DNA of 64,000 nucleotides from contig NZ_CANKUD010000007.1 of NCBI RefSeq assembly GCF_947486615.1, positions 177,769-241,768 of the forward strand. The letters run 5' to 3'. The translations under genes and the position numbers were made by a program. Below the pieces are notes generated by a model. It was not told the origin of the DNA, searched no databases, and saw only the letters and a program-made list of their open reading frames with translations. Within the stretch, counting starts at the first letter, position 1, and each line of letters opens with the position of its first letter. This stretch comes from an uncultured Modestobacter sp. (GTDB lineage: Bacteria; Actinomycetota; Actinomycetes; Mycobacteriales; Geodermatophilaceae). Below, one piece after another: positions 50,264 to 59,793 of this stretch.

Positions 50264-51787
50264 TCAGAACCAGGAGGGGAACCACATCCGCTGCAGCCAC
50301 TCCGGCTGCGACAGCGGCTGCCCGGCGAGCACCGGGTAGAAGAAGACGAAGGTCATCGCCACGATCGCGATGTACAGGCAGACCACAGCGAGCCCCACGT
50401 TGCGGCGCAGGGGCGAGGCGGTCGCCGGCCCCAGCGCGTCCTGCAGCACCAGCACGACCGCCAGCACGAAGAACGGCACGGCCGGGGCCATGTAGAAGAT
50501 GAACATCGTCCGGTCGAGGTTGACGAACCAGGTGAGCCAGCCCGCGGCGATGCCGGCGGCGGCGACCACGGCGGCCTGGTCGCGGCGGGCGACGATCCGC
50601 CAGAGCAACCACAGCATCGCCGGGGCGAAGGCGAACCACAGGGTCGGCGTCCCGACCATCAGGATGTAGCGCACCACCTGGTCGCCCGCGGCGTCGGTGA
50701 GCCCCTGCGGGTTCCACAGCAGGATCGGCCGGCCGTCGACCAGCCACGACCACGGGTTGGACTCCCACGGGTGCGGTGAGGACAGCCCGCTGTGGAAGTC
50801 CAGCCACTCGCCGTGCATGTGCCACAGCGAGCGCAGCGCGTCGGGGACGAAGCCGAAGGCGGTGTCGGGGTGCTGGTCGGCCCAGTGCCGGCCCTGCGCG
50901 TTCTCACCCCGGAACCAGCCGGTGAAGGTGGCCAGGTAGGTCAGCACCGGGACGGCGGCCAGCGCCCACGTCGCCCCCGGCAGCCCGCGGCGCAGCGCGA
51001 CCGCCGCGGGCCGGGACACCCCGGCCTCCCGCCAGGCCGCGCGGTCCCACCACAGCGAGAGCACGGCGAACGCGGCGAGGAAGTAGACGCCGCTCCACTT
51101 CACCCCGCCGGCGCAGCCGAACAGCACGCCGGCGGCGATCCGCCAGCCCCGCGGGCCGAGCCGGAAGCCGGTGGCGGTGACCCGGTCCGCGCCGTCCCGG
51201 ACCCGCTGGCGCACCTGGTCCCGGTCGACCACCAGGCAGGCCACCGCCGAGATGACGAAGACCTGCAGGAAGACGTCGAGCAGCCCGACCCGGCCGAGGG
51301 TGAAGGAGAAGCCGTCCAGCGCGAGCAGCAGGCCGGCGACCAGGCCCAGCAGCGTCGAGCCGGTCAGCCGCCGGGCCAGCCGGACCAGGACGACGACGGC
51401 GATCGTGCCGGCCACCGCGCTCGGCACCCGCCAGCCGAGGGAGTCGTAGCCGAACAGCTGCTGGCCCACCGCGATCAGCCACTTGCCCAGCGGCGGGTGG
51501 ACGATGAACGTGTAGCCGCGGTTGTACTCGTAGCCGAGCTCCCGCAGCTCGGCGCCCTCCGGCGGGTAGTACGCCTCGTCGAAGACCAGGTCGGTCGGGT
51601 AGCTGATGTCCCACAGCCGGGTCACCAGCGTGGCCAGGCCCAGCACGGCGGTGAGCACCGCAGCGAGCGTCCGGTCGGTGGGCAGCCGCGGCGCGGGCTG
51701 GCGGCGGGGCCGGGGCAGCGGCGGGAAGCGGCGGTGCGGGGTCTCCTCCGGGGCCGACTCCGTGCGTTCCGGGACCAGCACCGCCAT
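50264..51787 (-). CDS. pmt: Protein O-mannosyltransferase Pmt (GT39)
   Basis: 507 residues, about 10-11 helices. The catalytic acidic motif is in the first loop: DISYPTDLVFDEAYY; then GYTFIVHPPLGKWLIA, and later HSGLSSPHPWESNPWSWLVDGRPILLW, GTPTLWF and a C-terminal RMWFPSWF, all typical of actinobacterial Pmt. Transfers mannose from polyprenyl phosphate to Ser/Thr of exported proteins at the membrane. The ATG at 51787 has TACCCT exactly 6 bases upstream, so the mRNA is likely leaderless. It faces rsmI, a divergent pair often neighbouring in actinobacteria; repeat copy G lies between. Confidence 0.93.
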   Translation of the reverse strand: MAVLVPERTESAPEETPHRRFPPLPRPRRQPAPRLPTDRTLAAVLTAVLGLATLVTRLWDISYPTDLVFDEAYYPPEGAELRELGYEYNRGYTFIVHPPLGKWLIAVGQQLFGYDSLGWRVPSAVAGTIAVVVLVRLARRLTGSTLLGLVAGLLLALDGFSFTLGRVGLLDVFLQVFVISAVACLVVDRDQVRQRVRDGADRVTATGFRLGPRGWRIAAGVLFGCAGGVKWSGVYFLAAFAVLSLWWDRAAWREAGVSRPAAVALRRGLPGATWALAAVPVLTYLATFTGWFRGENAQGRHWADQHPDTAFGFVPDALRSLWHMHGEWLDFHSGLSSPHPWESNPWSWLVDGRPILLWNPQGLTDAAGDQVVRYILMVGTPTLWFAFAPAMLWLLWRIVARRDQAAVVAAAGIAAGWLTWFVNLDRTMFIFYMAPAVPFFVLAVVLVLQDALGPATASPLRRNVGLAVVCLYIAIVAMTFVFFYPVLAGQPLSQPEWLQRMWFPSWF

Positions 51788-51799
51788 GCCGCCAGGGTA
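51788..51799 (-). promoter_or_regulatory. Leaderless -10 for pmt (TACCCT)
   Basis: On the minus strand TACCCT (51799-51794), GGCGGC, then the ATG at 51787. The -35 would fall inside repeat copy G. Confidence 0.5.
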
Positions 51800-51803
51800 G
51801 TCA

Positions 51804-51861
51804 GAGGACCCCCTTGCCCCCCGCCACTCGCACGCTCCCGGCGGGCCCCTGCACGGGGGTC
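51804..51861 (+). repeat. Dispersed intergenic repeat, copy G
   Basis: Begins GAGGACCCCCTTGCCCCCC, then CACTCGCACGCTCCCGGC and ends GGGCCCCTGCACGGGGGTC. It keeps the outer inverted arms (GACCCCC and GGGGGTC). It lies between the divergent pmt and rsmI genes and covers the expected pmt -35. Confidence 0.65.
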
Positions 51862-51891
51862 AGGGGGACCGGGCGTGACAGGCTCGATGCC

Positions 51892-52731
51892 ATGACCGGA
51901 CGACTCGTGCTCGGTGGTGCACCGCTCGGGCAGCCGGGGGACGTCGGCCCGCGGCTGCGGCAGGCGATGGCCGACGCCGACGTCCTGGCGGTGGAGGACA
52001 CCCGCCGCCTGCACCGGCTGGCCAACGACCTGGAGGTCACCCTCACCGGAAAGGTGGTCACCTTCCACGAGACGGTGGAGCGTTCCCGGCTCCCGGGGCT
52101 GGTGGCCGCGATGACCGAGGGCCGCACGGTCCTGCTGATCACCGACGCCGGGATGCCCTCCGTGTCCGACCCCGGCTACACCCTGGTGCGGGCCGCCATC
52201 GAGGCCGGCATCGAGGTCACGTCGGTGCCCGGGCCCTCCGCGGTGGTGACGGCGCTGGCGGTGTCCGGGCTGCCCTGCGACCGGTTCACCTTCGAGGGGT
52301 TCCTGCCCCGCAAGGGCGGGGAGCGGCGCTCCGCGCTGACCGCGCTGGCCGACGAGCCGCGGACGATGGTGTTCTACGAGTCGCCGCACCGGCTGGCCGA
52401 TGCACTCACCGACGCGGTGGGGGCGCTGGGTGCCGACCGGCCCGCTGCCGTCTGCCGGGAGCTGACCAAGACCCACGAGGAGGTCCGCCGCGGGTCGCTG
52501 GCCGAGCTCGCCACCTGGGCCGCCGAGGGCGTGCGGGGCGAGATCACCCTGGTCGTCGCCGGCGCGGTCGCCGGTCCTGCGGCCCTGACCCCGGCCGAGC
52601 TGGCCGCCGAGGTCGCCGCCGAGGAGGCCGCCGGCGCCGACCGCAAGGAGGCCATCCGCACCGTCATGGCCCGCACCGGCCAACCCCGCCGAGTGGTCTA
52701 CGACGCCGTCCTCGCCGCCAAGACCCCCTGA
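51892..52731 (+). CDS. rsmI: 16S rRNA (cytidine-2'-O)-methyltransferase RsmI
   Basis: 279 residues of the tetrapyrrole-methylase fold: LGGAPLGQPGDVGPRLRQAMADADVLAVEDTRRLHRLAN, VVTFHE, LLITDAGMPSVSDPGYTLVRAAIEAGIEVTSVPGPSAVVTALAVSGLP and FEGFLPRKGGERRSAL, then FYESPHRL. Methylates C1402 of 16S rRNA. ATG 51892 preceded by CAGGCT plus 7 bases (leaderless type). Confidence 0.93.
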   Translation: MTGRLVLGGAPLGQPGDVGPRLRQAMADADVLAVEDTRRLHRLANDLEVTLTGKVVTFHETVERSRLPGLVAAMTEGRTVLLITDAGMPSVSDPGYTLVRAAIEAGIEVTSVPGPSAVVTALAVSGLPCDRFTFEGFLPRKGGERRSALTALADEPRTMVFYESPHRLADALTDAVGALGADRPAAVCRELTKTHEEVRRGSLAELATWAAEGVRGEITLVVAGAVAGPAALTPAELAAEVAAEEAAGADRKEAIRTVMARTGQPRRVVYDAVLAAKTP

Positions 52732-52745
52732 CCCGCCGTCGCCGG

Positions 52746-52794
52746 TGTGCGCCCAGCGGGCTGTCCGCCGTTCTGACACCCCGGTGGGCGCACA
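52746..52794. repeat. Inverted repeat upstream of the DUF559 gene
   Basis: TGTGCGCCCA (52746-52755) pairs with TGGGCGCACA (52785-52794), spacer 29 bases. Its outer sequence is related to the 24-bp hairpin on the other side of the DUF559 gene: both have TGTGC near the left end, CGGGCTGTCC in the middle and GCACAACGG at the right end. Confidence 0.55.
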
Positions 52795-52853
52795 ACGGGC
52801 GAGCCTGTGGATGAGCGCAGCGACCGACGGCGGTCGTGGGGCAGCGTTCTCGC

Positions 52854-53729
52854 GTGCCCCCAGCGCCGCAGGTGCCCGTCGATCTGCGGCACGAGCCGTT
52901 CCGCGGGTCGGTCGTCGTGCAGCGCGGTCTGCTGACCGCGGACCAGCTGCGCGCCCGGGTCTGGCGCCGCCTGTTCCCCGACGTGTACGTGTATGCCGCC
53001 GTCCCGGTGACCCACCAGCTGCGGTGTCGGGCAGCCGCGGGGGTGCTGCTGCCGGGAGCGGTCGTCACCGGACGCAGTGCCGCCGTCCTGTGGGGGATCG
53101 ACCCGGTGAACGACGCGGACGACGTCGAGCTGACGGTGCGCCCGGGATCCCATCCGGTCCGGGTCCCCGGGCTGCGGGTCCGGCGGGCCGCGGTCGACGC
53201 CAGGGAGGTGTGCCGACGGCGTGGCGTGCGGGTGACGACACCAGAGGCCACCGCCGTGGCGTTGGCGCGAGCACTCCCGCTGGAGGATGCCGTCATCGCG
53301 ATCGACCAGCTCACGAGCAGTGGGCTCGCTTCGCTCCAGCGGGTGCAGGCCCTCGCGGGCGCGGCCTCAGGAGCCGGTTGCCGTCGGGCGCGCGAGGCCT
53401 GCGCACTGGCCGATGGGCTGGCCGAGTCGCCGCAGGAGACCCGGGTCCGGCTGGTCCTTGGTCGTAGCGGGCTCCCCGCTCCTGTCGCGCAGCTGCCGGT
53501 GCACCACGACGGCCGGTTCGTGGCCCGGGTCGACTTCGGCTGGCCGGAGCAGCGGGTCGCGCTGGAGTACGACGGGCTGTGGCACGCCGAGCCCGGTCAG
53601 TTCGCGCGGGACCGGGAGCGGCTCAACCGCCTGCAGGCTGCCGGATGGCGAGTCGTCTTCGTGACCGCCGGGGACCTGCGCCGGCCGGATCTCGTGATCG
53701 CCCGGATCGCCGATGCACTGGCTCGCTGA
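52854..53729 (+). CDS. DUF559 (Vsr-like endonuclease fold) protein
   Basis: 291 residues. The N-terminal two thirds resemble AbiEi-like winged-helix proteins: SVVVQRGLLTADQLRARVWRRLFPDVYVYAA and AAAGVLLPGAVVTGRSAAVLWG. The last 85 residues (VARVDFGWPEQRVALEYDGLWHAEPGQFARDRERLNRLQAAGWRVVFVTAGDL) are a DUF559 domain with the Asp/Glu pattern of the restriction-endonuclease fold. No antitoxin is adjacent. Its natural role is unknown; many actinobacteria carry several. GTG 52854 has CAGCGT 6 bases upstream; GTG 52836 is an alternative. Flanked by related inverted repeats. Confidence 0.85.
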   Translation: MPPAPQVPVDLRHEPFRGSVVVQRGLLTADQLRARVWRRLFPDVYVYAAVPVTHQLRCRAAAGVLLPGAVVTGRSAAVLWGIDPVNDADDVELTVRPGSHPVRVPGLRVRRAAVDAREVCRRRGVRVTTPEATAVALARALPLEDAVIAIDQLTSSGLASLQRVQALAGAASGAGCRRAREACALADGLAESPQETRVRLVLGRSGLPAPVAQLPVHHDGRFVARVDFGWPEQRVALEYDGLWHAEPGQFARDRERLNRLQAAGWRVVFVTAGDLRRPDLVIARIADALAR

Positions 53730-53733
53730 GCAC

Positions 53734-53790
53734 CCGTTGTGCACTGGCCGGGCTGTCCGGGTCGCCGACAGCCCGGCCAGTGCACAACGG
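53734..53790. terminator. Perfect 24-bp hairpin after the DUF559 gene
   Basis: The arms 53734-53757 and 53767-53790 are exact reverse complements (core TTGTGCACTGGCCGGGC) around a 9-base loop CGGGTCGCC. It begins 4 bases after the DUF559 stop and ends 17 bases before the corA stop on the other strand. No T-run. It is the longest perfect dyad I found in the window. Confidence 0.65.
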
Positions 53791-53807
53791 TGGGGGGCAG
53801 GCTGGGG

Positions 53808-54908
53808 TCAGAGCCAGCCGGTGCGCTTGAAGCCGCGGTACAGGGCCAGGCAGGAGCCCAGCATCACCAGGAGGGCGGCGGGGTAGCCCCAGGGCTCGTC
53901 GAGCTCGGGCATGTTGTCGAAGTTCATCCCGTAGATGCCGGCGATCGCGGTGGGCAGCGCGATGATGCCGGCCCAGGCGCTGATCTTGCGCATGTCCTCG
54001 TTGTCGGCCAGCGAGGTGCGGGCCAGCGAGGCCTGCAGGATCGAGGTGAGCAGCTCGTCGAGGCCGGTGACCTGGTCGCGCACCCGCAGGGCGTGGTCCT
54101 GCACGTCCCGGAAGTAGGAGCGCATCGCCTCGGGCACCAGGTCGTTCGGCCGGTCGACCAGCGTGGACAGCGGCAGTTCCAGTGGCAGCACCGCCCGGCG
54201 CAGCTGCATCAGCTCCCGCTTGAGCTGGTAGATGCGGCCGCTGTCATCGGTGCGGGCCGGGCTGAACACCGAGGTCTCCACCTCCTCGACGTCCTCCTCG
54301 ACCGCGTTGGCGACCTCCAGGAAGTCGTCGACGACGTGGTCGGCGATCGCGTAGAGGACGGCGGACGGGCCGTTGCAGAGCAGGTCCGGCTGCCCCTCCA
54401 GCTGGGTGCGGAGGCGCCCGAGCTCCCCGTGCGTGCCGTGCCGCACCGTGATCACGTGGTCGGCGCCGACGAACACCATGATCTCGCCGGTGATCACCAC
54501 CTCGCTGGTGGCGGTCAGCTGCTCGTGCTCCACGTACTGCGCGGTCTTGAGCACCATGAACATCGCCTCGTCGTACCGCTCCAGCTTCGGCCGCTGGTGG
54601 GCGTAGACGGCGTCCTCGACGGCCAGCGGGTGCAGGCCGTAGTGCTCGCCGATCGCGGTCAGCTCCGCCTCGGAGGGCTCGAACAGGCCGAGCCAGACGA
54701 AACCGCCCTGCTCGCGGGCCACTCGCAGTGCGTCGGGCGGGGCGACGTCCAGCCGCTCGCCGCGCACGTAGACGGCGCAGTCGACCACCGGGTCGCCGCC
54801 GTCCCTCGGCGCGGTCACCTCGCGCGGCACGTTCGCCGGCCGGGGACGCAGGGTCTGCGGGAGGGCCGCGGGGGTGGTCGTGCTGGTGGTGCGGCGGGTG
54901 TAGGTCAC
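53808..54908 (-). CDS. corA: CorA-type magnesium/cobalt channel
   Basis: 366 residues: a large cytoplasmic N-terminal domain (FVWLGLFEPSEAELTAIGEHYGLHPLAVEDAVYAHQRPKLERYDE is typical), long helices, then two C-terminal helices with the pore motif YGMNF between them. Passive Mg2+ uptake. GTG start with GAGGAGG. A short Thr/Arg-rich extension precedes the domain. Confidence 0.94.
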   Translation of the reverse strand: MTYTRRTTSTTTPAALPQTLRPRPANVPREVTAPRDGGDPVVDCAVYVRGERLDVAPPDALRVAREQGGFVWLGLFEPSEAELTAIGEHYGLHPLAVEDAVYAHQRPKLERYDEAMFMVLKTAQYVEHEQLTATSEVVITGEIMVFVGADHVITVRHGTHGELGRLRTQLEGQPDLLCNGPSAVLYAIADHVVDDFLEVANAVEEDVEEVETSVFSPARTDDSGRIYQLKRELMQLRRAVLPLELPLSTLVDRPNDLVPEAMRSYFRDVQDHALRVRDQVTGLDELLTSILQASLARTSLADNEDMRKISAWAGIIALPTAIAGIYGMNFDNMPELDEPWGYPAALLVMLGSCLALYRGFKRTGWL

Positions 54909-55045
54909 CGGTCCTCCTCAGGTCTGTCGGGGTCCAGCATCCCCGTCGTCCGGGAGCCCGTTCACGGCACGCGCCCGCCGGGTGGCGAACGTCGCTGCCC
55001 GATCCAGATGATCACCAGTCGGACGGCGTCCCGCACCTCGGCTGC

Positions 55046-55067
55046 GTCTCACCCCGGGGGGTGAGAC
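55046..55067. promoter_or_regulatory. Near-perfect 22-base dyad between corA and the next gene
   Basis: GTCTCACCCC and GGGGTGAGAC are separated by two G. It lies 138 bases upstream of the corA start and 78 bases before the membrane-protein gene. Either an operator or a stem-loop; nothing in the gene products suggests which. Confidence 0.35.
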
Positions 55068-55145
55068 CCGGCCGCTCACCCCTCCGGGGGAGCGCCTGAG
55101 GACCCGACCTGATCGGTGACACCCGTCATCGGTCAGGAGAACCCC

Positions 55146-55805
55146 GTGCCCACCGCCGTCCTCGACGACGTCCGCACCGCCCCCGTCGCGCCGCTGCCCG
55201 CGGCCGCGCGTCCCCGGCGGATGCCGGTGACGGTCGCGGCGGCCGGGCTGCTCGCCGTCTGCGAGTCGCTCGGGCTGCTGGCGATCGGGCTGACCAGCCT
55301 GGACGGCGTCTTCGGGGTGGGCGTCCGCCCGTCCGGGGCGCTGGTGGCCGGCACCCTGCTGCTGCTCGCCGGCTGGGTCGTGCTGGCCGCCGGCGGTGGC
55401 GCGAGCCTGGTCGACGGGGCCGGCCGGCACCTGCTGGTCGCGCTCGCCTGCGGGGAGATCGTCGTGCTCGTCGTCCTGGTGGTCGCCGGGCTGCTCGGCG
55501 CGGACGGCGTCTGGCTGGTCGCGGTCGGCCCGCTCGGGGCGCTGCCGGTGCCGGCGCTGGCGCTGCTCGCCCTCGCCGTCCCGACCGGGAAGCTGCTGCT
55601 GGCCGGCGCGCCGTCGGCGGGGGAGTGGGTGCGCGCCGGTGGCCGGCCGCGCACCGTGCGCACCGCCCCGGTGGTGCGGCACCGCGCGCTCCGCGGCGTC
55701 ACGGTGGCCTGCATCGGGCTCGCGCTCACCGGCACCGCGCTGCTCGGGGCGCCGGCCGACCCGGCGACCTCGCCGAGCACCGTCGCGGTCACCGAGGCGC
55801 CCTGA
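55146..55805 (+). CDS. Membrane protein of unknown function
   Basis: Unrecognised, 219 residues with four hydrophobic segments (residues about 26-45, 57-78, 93-113 and 119-142) and a further one near 180-195. A basic segment [16 protein letters not shown] separates the last. The C-terminal tail is Thr/Pro/Ala rich. The GTG at 55146 has AGGAGA 6 bases upstream. Ends 47 bases before metG. Confidence 0.72.
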   Translation: MPTAVLDDVRTAPVAPLPAAARPRRMPVTVAAAGLLAVCESLGLLAIGLTSLDGVFGVGVRPSGALVAGTLLLLAGWVVLAAGGGASLVDGAGRHLLVALACGEIVVLVVLVVAGLLGADGVWLVAVGPLGALPVPALALLALAVPTGKLLLAGAPSAGEWVRAGGRPRTVRTAPVVRHRALRGVTVACIGLALTGTALLGAPADPATSPSTVAVTEAP

Positions 55806-55840
55806 CCGGTACGGCGGCGAACGGGCTGGACGCAGGTCAC

Positions 55841-55852
55841 TACCCTCAGGCC
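55841..55852 (+). promoter_or_regulatory. Leaderless -10 for metG (TACCCT)
   Basis: TACCCT (55841-55846), CAGGCC, GTG 55853. Same hexamer and spacing as for pmt. No ribosome site. Confidence 0.5.
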
Positions 55853-57673
55853 GTGACAGATCGGCACATCCTCACCGCCGTCGCCTGGCCCTACGCCAAC
55901 GGCCCGCGGCACATCGGGCACGTCTCCGGGTTCGGCGTCCCCTCCGACGTCTTCAGCCGGTTCCACCGGATGTCCGGCGACCAGGTGCTGATGGTGAGCG
56001 GCACCGACGAGCACGGGACGCCGATCACGGTCGCCGCCGACGCCGAGGGGATCACCCCGCGGCAGATCGCCGACCGCAACAACCGGGTCATCGTGGACGA
56101 CCTGGCCAGCCTGGGGCTGAGCTACGACCTCTTCACCCGGACGACGACGGTCAACCACCGCAACGTCAGCCAGGAGATCTTCCTGGGGCTGCTGAAGAAC
56201 GGCTACGTCTTCCCGCAGACCACCCTGGGCGCGATCAGCCCGTCGACCGGCCGCACGCTGCCCGACCGCTACATCGAGGGCACCTGCCCGATCTGCGGCT
56301 ACGACGGCGCGCGCGGCGACCAGTGCGACAACTGCGGCAACCAGCTCGACCCGACCGACCTGATCAACCCGGTCAGCCGGATCAACGGCGAGACGCCGAA
56401 GTTCGTGGAGAGCGAGCACTACTTCCTCGACCTGCCGGCGTTCACCCGGGCGCTGGGCGACTGGCTGGCCACCCGCGGGAGCTGGCGGCCCAACGTCCTG
56501 AACTTCAGCGTCAACCTGCTCGAGGACCTGAAGCCGCGCAGCTACACCCGGGACATCGACTGGGGCGTGCCGGTGCCGCTGGACGGCTGGCGCGACCGCA
56601 ACGACAAGCGGATCTACGTGTGGTTCGACGCCGTGGTGGGCTACCTGTCGGCCTCGATCGAGTGGGCCCGCCGCTCCGGTGACCCGGAGGCGTGGCGGCA
56701 GTGGTGGCAGTCGCCGGACGCCGACGCCTACTACTTCATGGGCAAGGACAACATCGTCTTCCACTCCGAGATCTGGCCGGCCCAGCTGCTCGGCTACAAC
56801 GGGGCGGGCGACAAGGGCGGGACGCCGGGCTCCTACGGGGCGCTGAACCTGCCCACCGAGGTCGTCTCCAGCGAGTTCCTGACCATGGAGGGGCGCAAGT
56901 TCTCCTCCTCGCGCAACGTGGTCATCTACGTGCGCGACTTCCTGGCCCGCTACGACCCCGACGCGCTGCGGTACTTCATCGCCGTGGCCGGGCCGGAGAA
57001 CCAGGACACCGACTTCACCTGGGCGGAGTTCCTGCGCCGCAACAACGACGAGCTGGTCGCCGGCTGGGGCAACCTGGTCAACCGCACCGTGTCGATGGCG
57101 GCGAAGAACGTCGGCGCCGTCCCGACCCCGGGCGACCTGACCGACGCCGACCGCGCGCTGCTGGCCACCACCTCCGGTGCCTTCGCCCCGATCGGTGACC
57201 TGCTGGGGCGCAACCGGCAGAAGGCCGCGGCCACCGAGGCGATGCGGGTGGTCGGCGAGGCCAACAAGTACCTGTCGGACCAGGCGCCGTGGAAGCTCAA
57301 GGAGGACCCGGCCCGCCGGGACACCGTGCTGCACACCGCGCTGCAGGCGATCAAGGACTGCAACGCCCTGCTGACGCCGTTCCTGCCGCACTCCTCGCAG
57401 CAGGTGCACGAGCTGCTCGGTGGCACCGGCGTCTGGTCGGTCGCCCCCCAGGTGGTCGAGACCGAGGACCTGGACGACGGCTCGCCGTTCCCGATCATCA
57501 CCGGCGACTACGCGAGCGGTCAGGCGGTCTGGGCGTCCACGCCGCTGCCGCCGTCCGGTACGCCGCTGGCCGCGCCGAAGCCGGTGTTCACCAAGCTGGA
57601 CGACTCGATCGTCGCCGAGGAGCTCGCGCGGCTGGAGGAGAAGGGCACCAGCGGCACGGACGGCGAGGCGTGA
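55853..57673 (+). CDS. metG: Methionyl-tRNA synthetase
   Basis: 606 residues. Class I synthetase: HIGH-type site PRHIGHVSG, zinc knuckle [43 protein letters not shown] and the second signature KFSSSRN in place of KMSKS. The C-terminal part is the anticodon-binding helical domain ([19 protein letters not shown]). No EMAP/tRBD domain. Leaderless-type GTG start. Overlaps tatD by 4 bases. Confidence 0.96.
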   Translation: MTDRHILTAVAWPYANGPRHIGHVSGFGVPSDVFSRFHRMSGDQVLMVSGTDEHGTPITVAADAEGITPRQIADRNNRVIVDDLASLGLSYDLFTRTTTVNHRNVSQEIFLGLLKNGYVFPQTTLGAISPSTGRTLPDRYIEGTCPICGYDGARGDQCDNCGNQLDPTDLINPVSRINGETPKFVESEHYFLDLPAFTRALGDWLATRGSWRPNVLNFSVNLLEDLKPRSYTRDIDWGVPVPLDGWRDRNDKRIYVWFDAVVGYLSASIEWARRSGDPEAWRQWWQSPDADAYYFMGKDNIVFHSEIWPAQLLGYNGAGDKGGTPGSYGALNLPTEVVSSEFLTMEGRKFSSSRNVVIYVRDFLARYDPDALRYFIAVAGPENQDTDFTWAEFLRRNNDELVAGWGNLVNRTVSMAAKNVGAVPTPGDLTDADRALLATTSGAFAPIGDLLGRNRQKAAATEAMRVVGEANKYLSDQAPWKLKEDPARRDTVLHTALQAIKDCNALLTPFLPHSSQQVHELLGGTGVWSVAPQVVETEDLDDGSPFPIITGDYASGQAVWASTPLPPSGTPLAAPKPVFTKLDDSIVAEELARLEEKGTSGTDGEA

Positions 57674-58554
57674 GCCGGTCGGCGTCCTCGCGGGCCAACC
57701 GGCGTGGCGAGCCGCCGCCGTCACCGGAGCCGCTGCCGGCGCCGGCGGTGGACAGCCACACACACTTCGACATCGCCGTGGGCGGGGAGGACCGCACCCC
57801 GACCGAGGACGAGGTCGACGAGGCGATCGCCGCGGCCGTCGCGGTCGGGGTGCCGCGCCTGGTGCAGGTGGGGGTGGACGTCGCCTCCTCCCGCTGGTCG
57901 GCCGCGCTCGCCGCCCGGCACCCGAACGTCCTGGCCGCGGTGGCCCTGCACCCCAACGAGGCCGGCGCCGGGGCGGCGACCGAGCAGGCGCTGGCGGAGA
58001 TCGACCGGCTCGCCGGGCAGCCCCGGGTGCGGGCGGTGGGGGAGACGGGGCTGGACCGGTACCGCACCGGAGAGGACGGCTGGGCCGCGCAGGAGGCCTC
58101 CTTCCGGGCGCACATCGACATCGCGAAGAGGCACCGGATCGCGCTGGTCATCCACGACCGGGACGCCCACGAGCACGTGCTGCGGGTGCTGGAGGAGGAG
58201 GGCGCGCCCGAGCACACGGTGCTGCACTGCTTCTCCGGGGACGCCGGGTTCGCCCGGGCCTGCGTCGAGCGGGGGTACGTGCTGTCCTTCGCCGGCACGC
58301 TGACCTTCGGCAACGCCGGGTACCTGCGCGAGGCGGCGGCGCTGACCCCGCTGGACCAGCTGCTGGTGGAGACCGACGCGCCCTTCCTCACGCCGGCGCC
58401 GTTGCGCGGCCGGCCGAACTCGGCCCGGCTGGTGCCGCACACGGTGCGGGCGCTCGCCGAGGTCACCGGCGTCCCGCTGGAGCAGTTGTGCGACGCTCTG
58501 ACCGGCACCGCGGAGCGGGTGTTCGGGCCCTGGGAGCAGGACAGCCCGCAGTAG
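57670..58554 (+). CDS. tatD: TatD-family metal-dependent hydrolase
   Basis: 294 residues: metal-binding DSHTHFD at the start, [67 protein letters not shown] and [11 protein letters not shown]. Probably a 3'-5' DNA/RNA exonuclease. The first 27 residues are a Pro/Arg/Ser-rich extension. GTG overlaps the metG stop (GTGA); the metG-tatD-(rpfB)-ksgA-ispE order is classical for actinobacteria. Confidence 0.94.
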   Translation: MSRSASSRANRRGEPPPSPEPLPAPAVDSHTHFDIAVGGEDRTPTEDEVDEAIAAAVAVGVPRLVQVGVDVASSRWSAALAARHPNVLAAVALHPNEAGAGAATEQALAEIDRLAGQPRVRAVGETGLDRYRTGEDGWAAQEASFRAHIDIAKRHRIALVIHDRDAHEHVLRVLEEEGAPEHTVLHCFSGDAGFARACVERGYVLSFAGTLTFGNAGYLREAAALTPLDQLLVETDAPFLTPAPLRGRPNSARLVPHTVRALAEVTGVPLEQLCDALTGTAERVFGPWEQDSPQ

Positions 58555-58589
58555 CAGCGGGAGGACGCCACCTCCGGCTCGATCCGGGG

Positions 58590-58601
58590 CACACTGGGGG
58601 C
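58590..58601 (+). promoter_or_regulatory. Leaderless -10 (CACACT)
   Basis: CACACT (58590-58595), GGGGGC, GTG 58602. Matches 11 of 12 bases with the element before the gene at 27322. Confidence 0.45.
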
Positions 58602-59435
58602 GTGGGCCGCCTCATCGCCGTCGTGCTCTTCATCGCCCTCATGGCCCCGGCCGGGTTGCTGGCCCAGGGCTGGTCGCACGCCTCCGCACGCCGGGGCGCC
58701 GCGGCCGCCGGGGTCGAGTTCGTGCCGGTCAGCCCGTCGGCGACCGCACACCTGGACCGTCAGGCCGTGCACGGACGCCGGCTCCGCCGCCTCGGTCTGC
58801 TGGCCGGGGTGGCCGCCGTCATCACCACGGTGGTGCTCTTCGCCGAGGCCTCGGTGTTCCTGTGGGTCCCGGCCCTCGGCACGGGTCTGCTCGCCGGCGT
58901 GCTGCTGGCCGAGGTCACCCGGCCCCGGGCGCGCTGGGCGCTGTCGAGTCCGGCCCGCCGGCCGCGGCGGGGTGAGCAGATCTCGCTGTGGTTGCTGTGG
59001 ACGATGCGCGGAGCCGTCGCCGGCGTCGTGCTGAGCACGGTGTGGCTGGCCGACGAGCTGGGCCGGGCGCTCACCGTCACCGCGCTCGCCGTGCCGCTGG
59101 GGGGCTGGCTGCTGGCCGAGCTCGCGCTGGCCCGGGTGCTGCTGCGCCCGCTGCCGGCCGACGGGGCGGACGTGCCGGTCGACGAGGCGCAGCGCACCTG
59201 GACCGCCCACCTCGTGGTGGGGGCCGCGAGCGTGCTGGCGCTGCTGCCGCTGGGTGCCCTCCTGCTGCGGGCGGCGATCGACCTCGACGACCGGGTCACC
59301 TCCGACGGCGCGGGCCTGCTGCCGGTGGCCCTGGTGGCCGGCGGGTTCTCCGCGCTCATCGCCGGTGTGCTGGTCGCCGGTTTCCTGCTCACCTGGCTCC
59401 GTCCGGTGCGGCAGACCTCTCCCGCACTGGCCTGA
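58602..59435 (+). CDS. Multi-pass membrane protein of unknown function
   Basis: Unrecognised, 277 residues. About seven hydrophobic segments, starting directly with GRLIAVVLFIALMAPAGLLAQG. The loop after the first is basic (SHASARRG) and the segment DLDDRVTSDGAG is acidic. Small clusters such as ADELGRAL do not resemble a transporter motif I know. Leaderless-type GTG start. Lies between tatD and rpfB, where other actinobacteria have no such gene as far as I recall. Confidence 0.75.
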   Translation: MGRLIAVVLFIALMAPAGLLAQGWSHASARRGAAAAGVEFVPVSPSATAHLDRQAVHGRRLRRLGLLAGVAAVITTVVLFAEASVFLWVPALGTGLLAGVLLAEVTRPRARWALSSPARRPRRGEQISLWLLWTMRGAVAGVVLSTVWLADELGRALTVTALAVPLGGWLLAELALARVLLRPLPADGADVPVDEAQRTWTAHLVVGAASVLALLPLGALLLRAAIDLDDRVTSDGAGLLPVALVAGGFSALIAGVLVAGFLLTWLRPVRQTSPALA

Positions 59436-59793
59436 GGAAGGCCCGCGGCGCCCGCACGGTCGGCGCAGGCATGTGCGTTTGTTCACGGTGGACGATCACC
59501 CTCTGGAGCGTCCAACCGGCGTGTGGGTGACTGAACGTGTCGGCGCGCCTGCGGACAGCTGAGTCGACATGTTGGTTTCCTGGCGGAGCACCATTCTCTT
59601 CCGTTGGGCGTTCGTTATCGTGTCGTGACCGACCAGCCGGGGTGGGGAACACCCAGGCGACCATCCACCGACCGGGGCCACCCCCGGCCGGCGGCACCGT
59701 CGGGCGACACGAGACCGGGCGCCTCCCTCGGGTGGGGTCCGCCGGCTGCTGCCTGCGTTCCCCTGCCCGGGTCCAGTGACCCGTGGATGTGTT
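59436..59793 (+). other. 358-base non-coding region and probable long leader of rpfB
   Basis: No gene. TATCGT (59616-59621) is a plausible -10, which would give rpfB a 5' leader of about 165 bases. The leader is rich in complementary G and C runs (GGGGCCACCCCCGGCC). I looked for a ydaO-type c-di-AMP riboswitch, known before rpf genes, and did not see its conserved GACAGCTAACC end. Confidence 0.4.

Noticed and set aside
59622-59793. ydaO (c-di-AMP) riboswitch before rpfB
   Set aside because: GGGGAAC and CAGG-like pieces occur, but the conserved GGGGTGAAT and GACAGCTAACC segments are missing.
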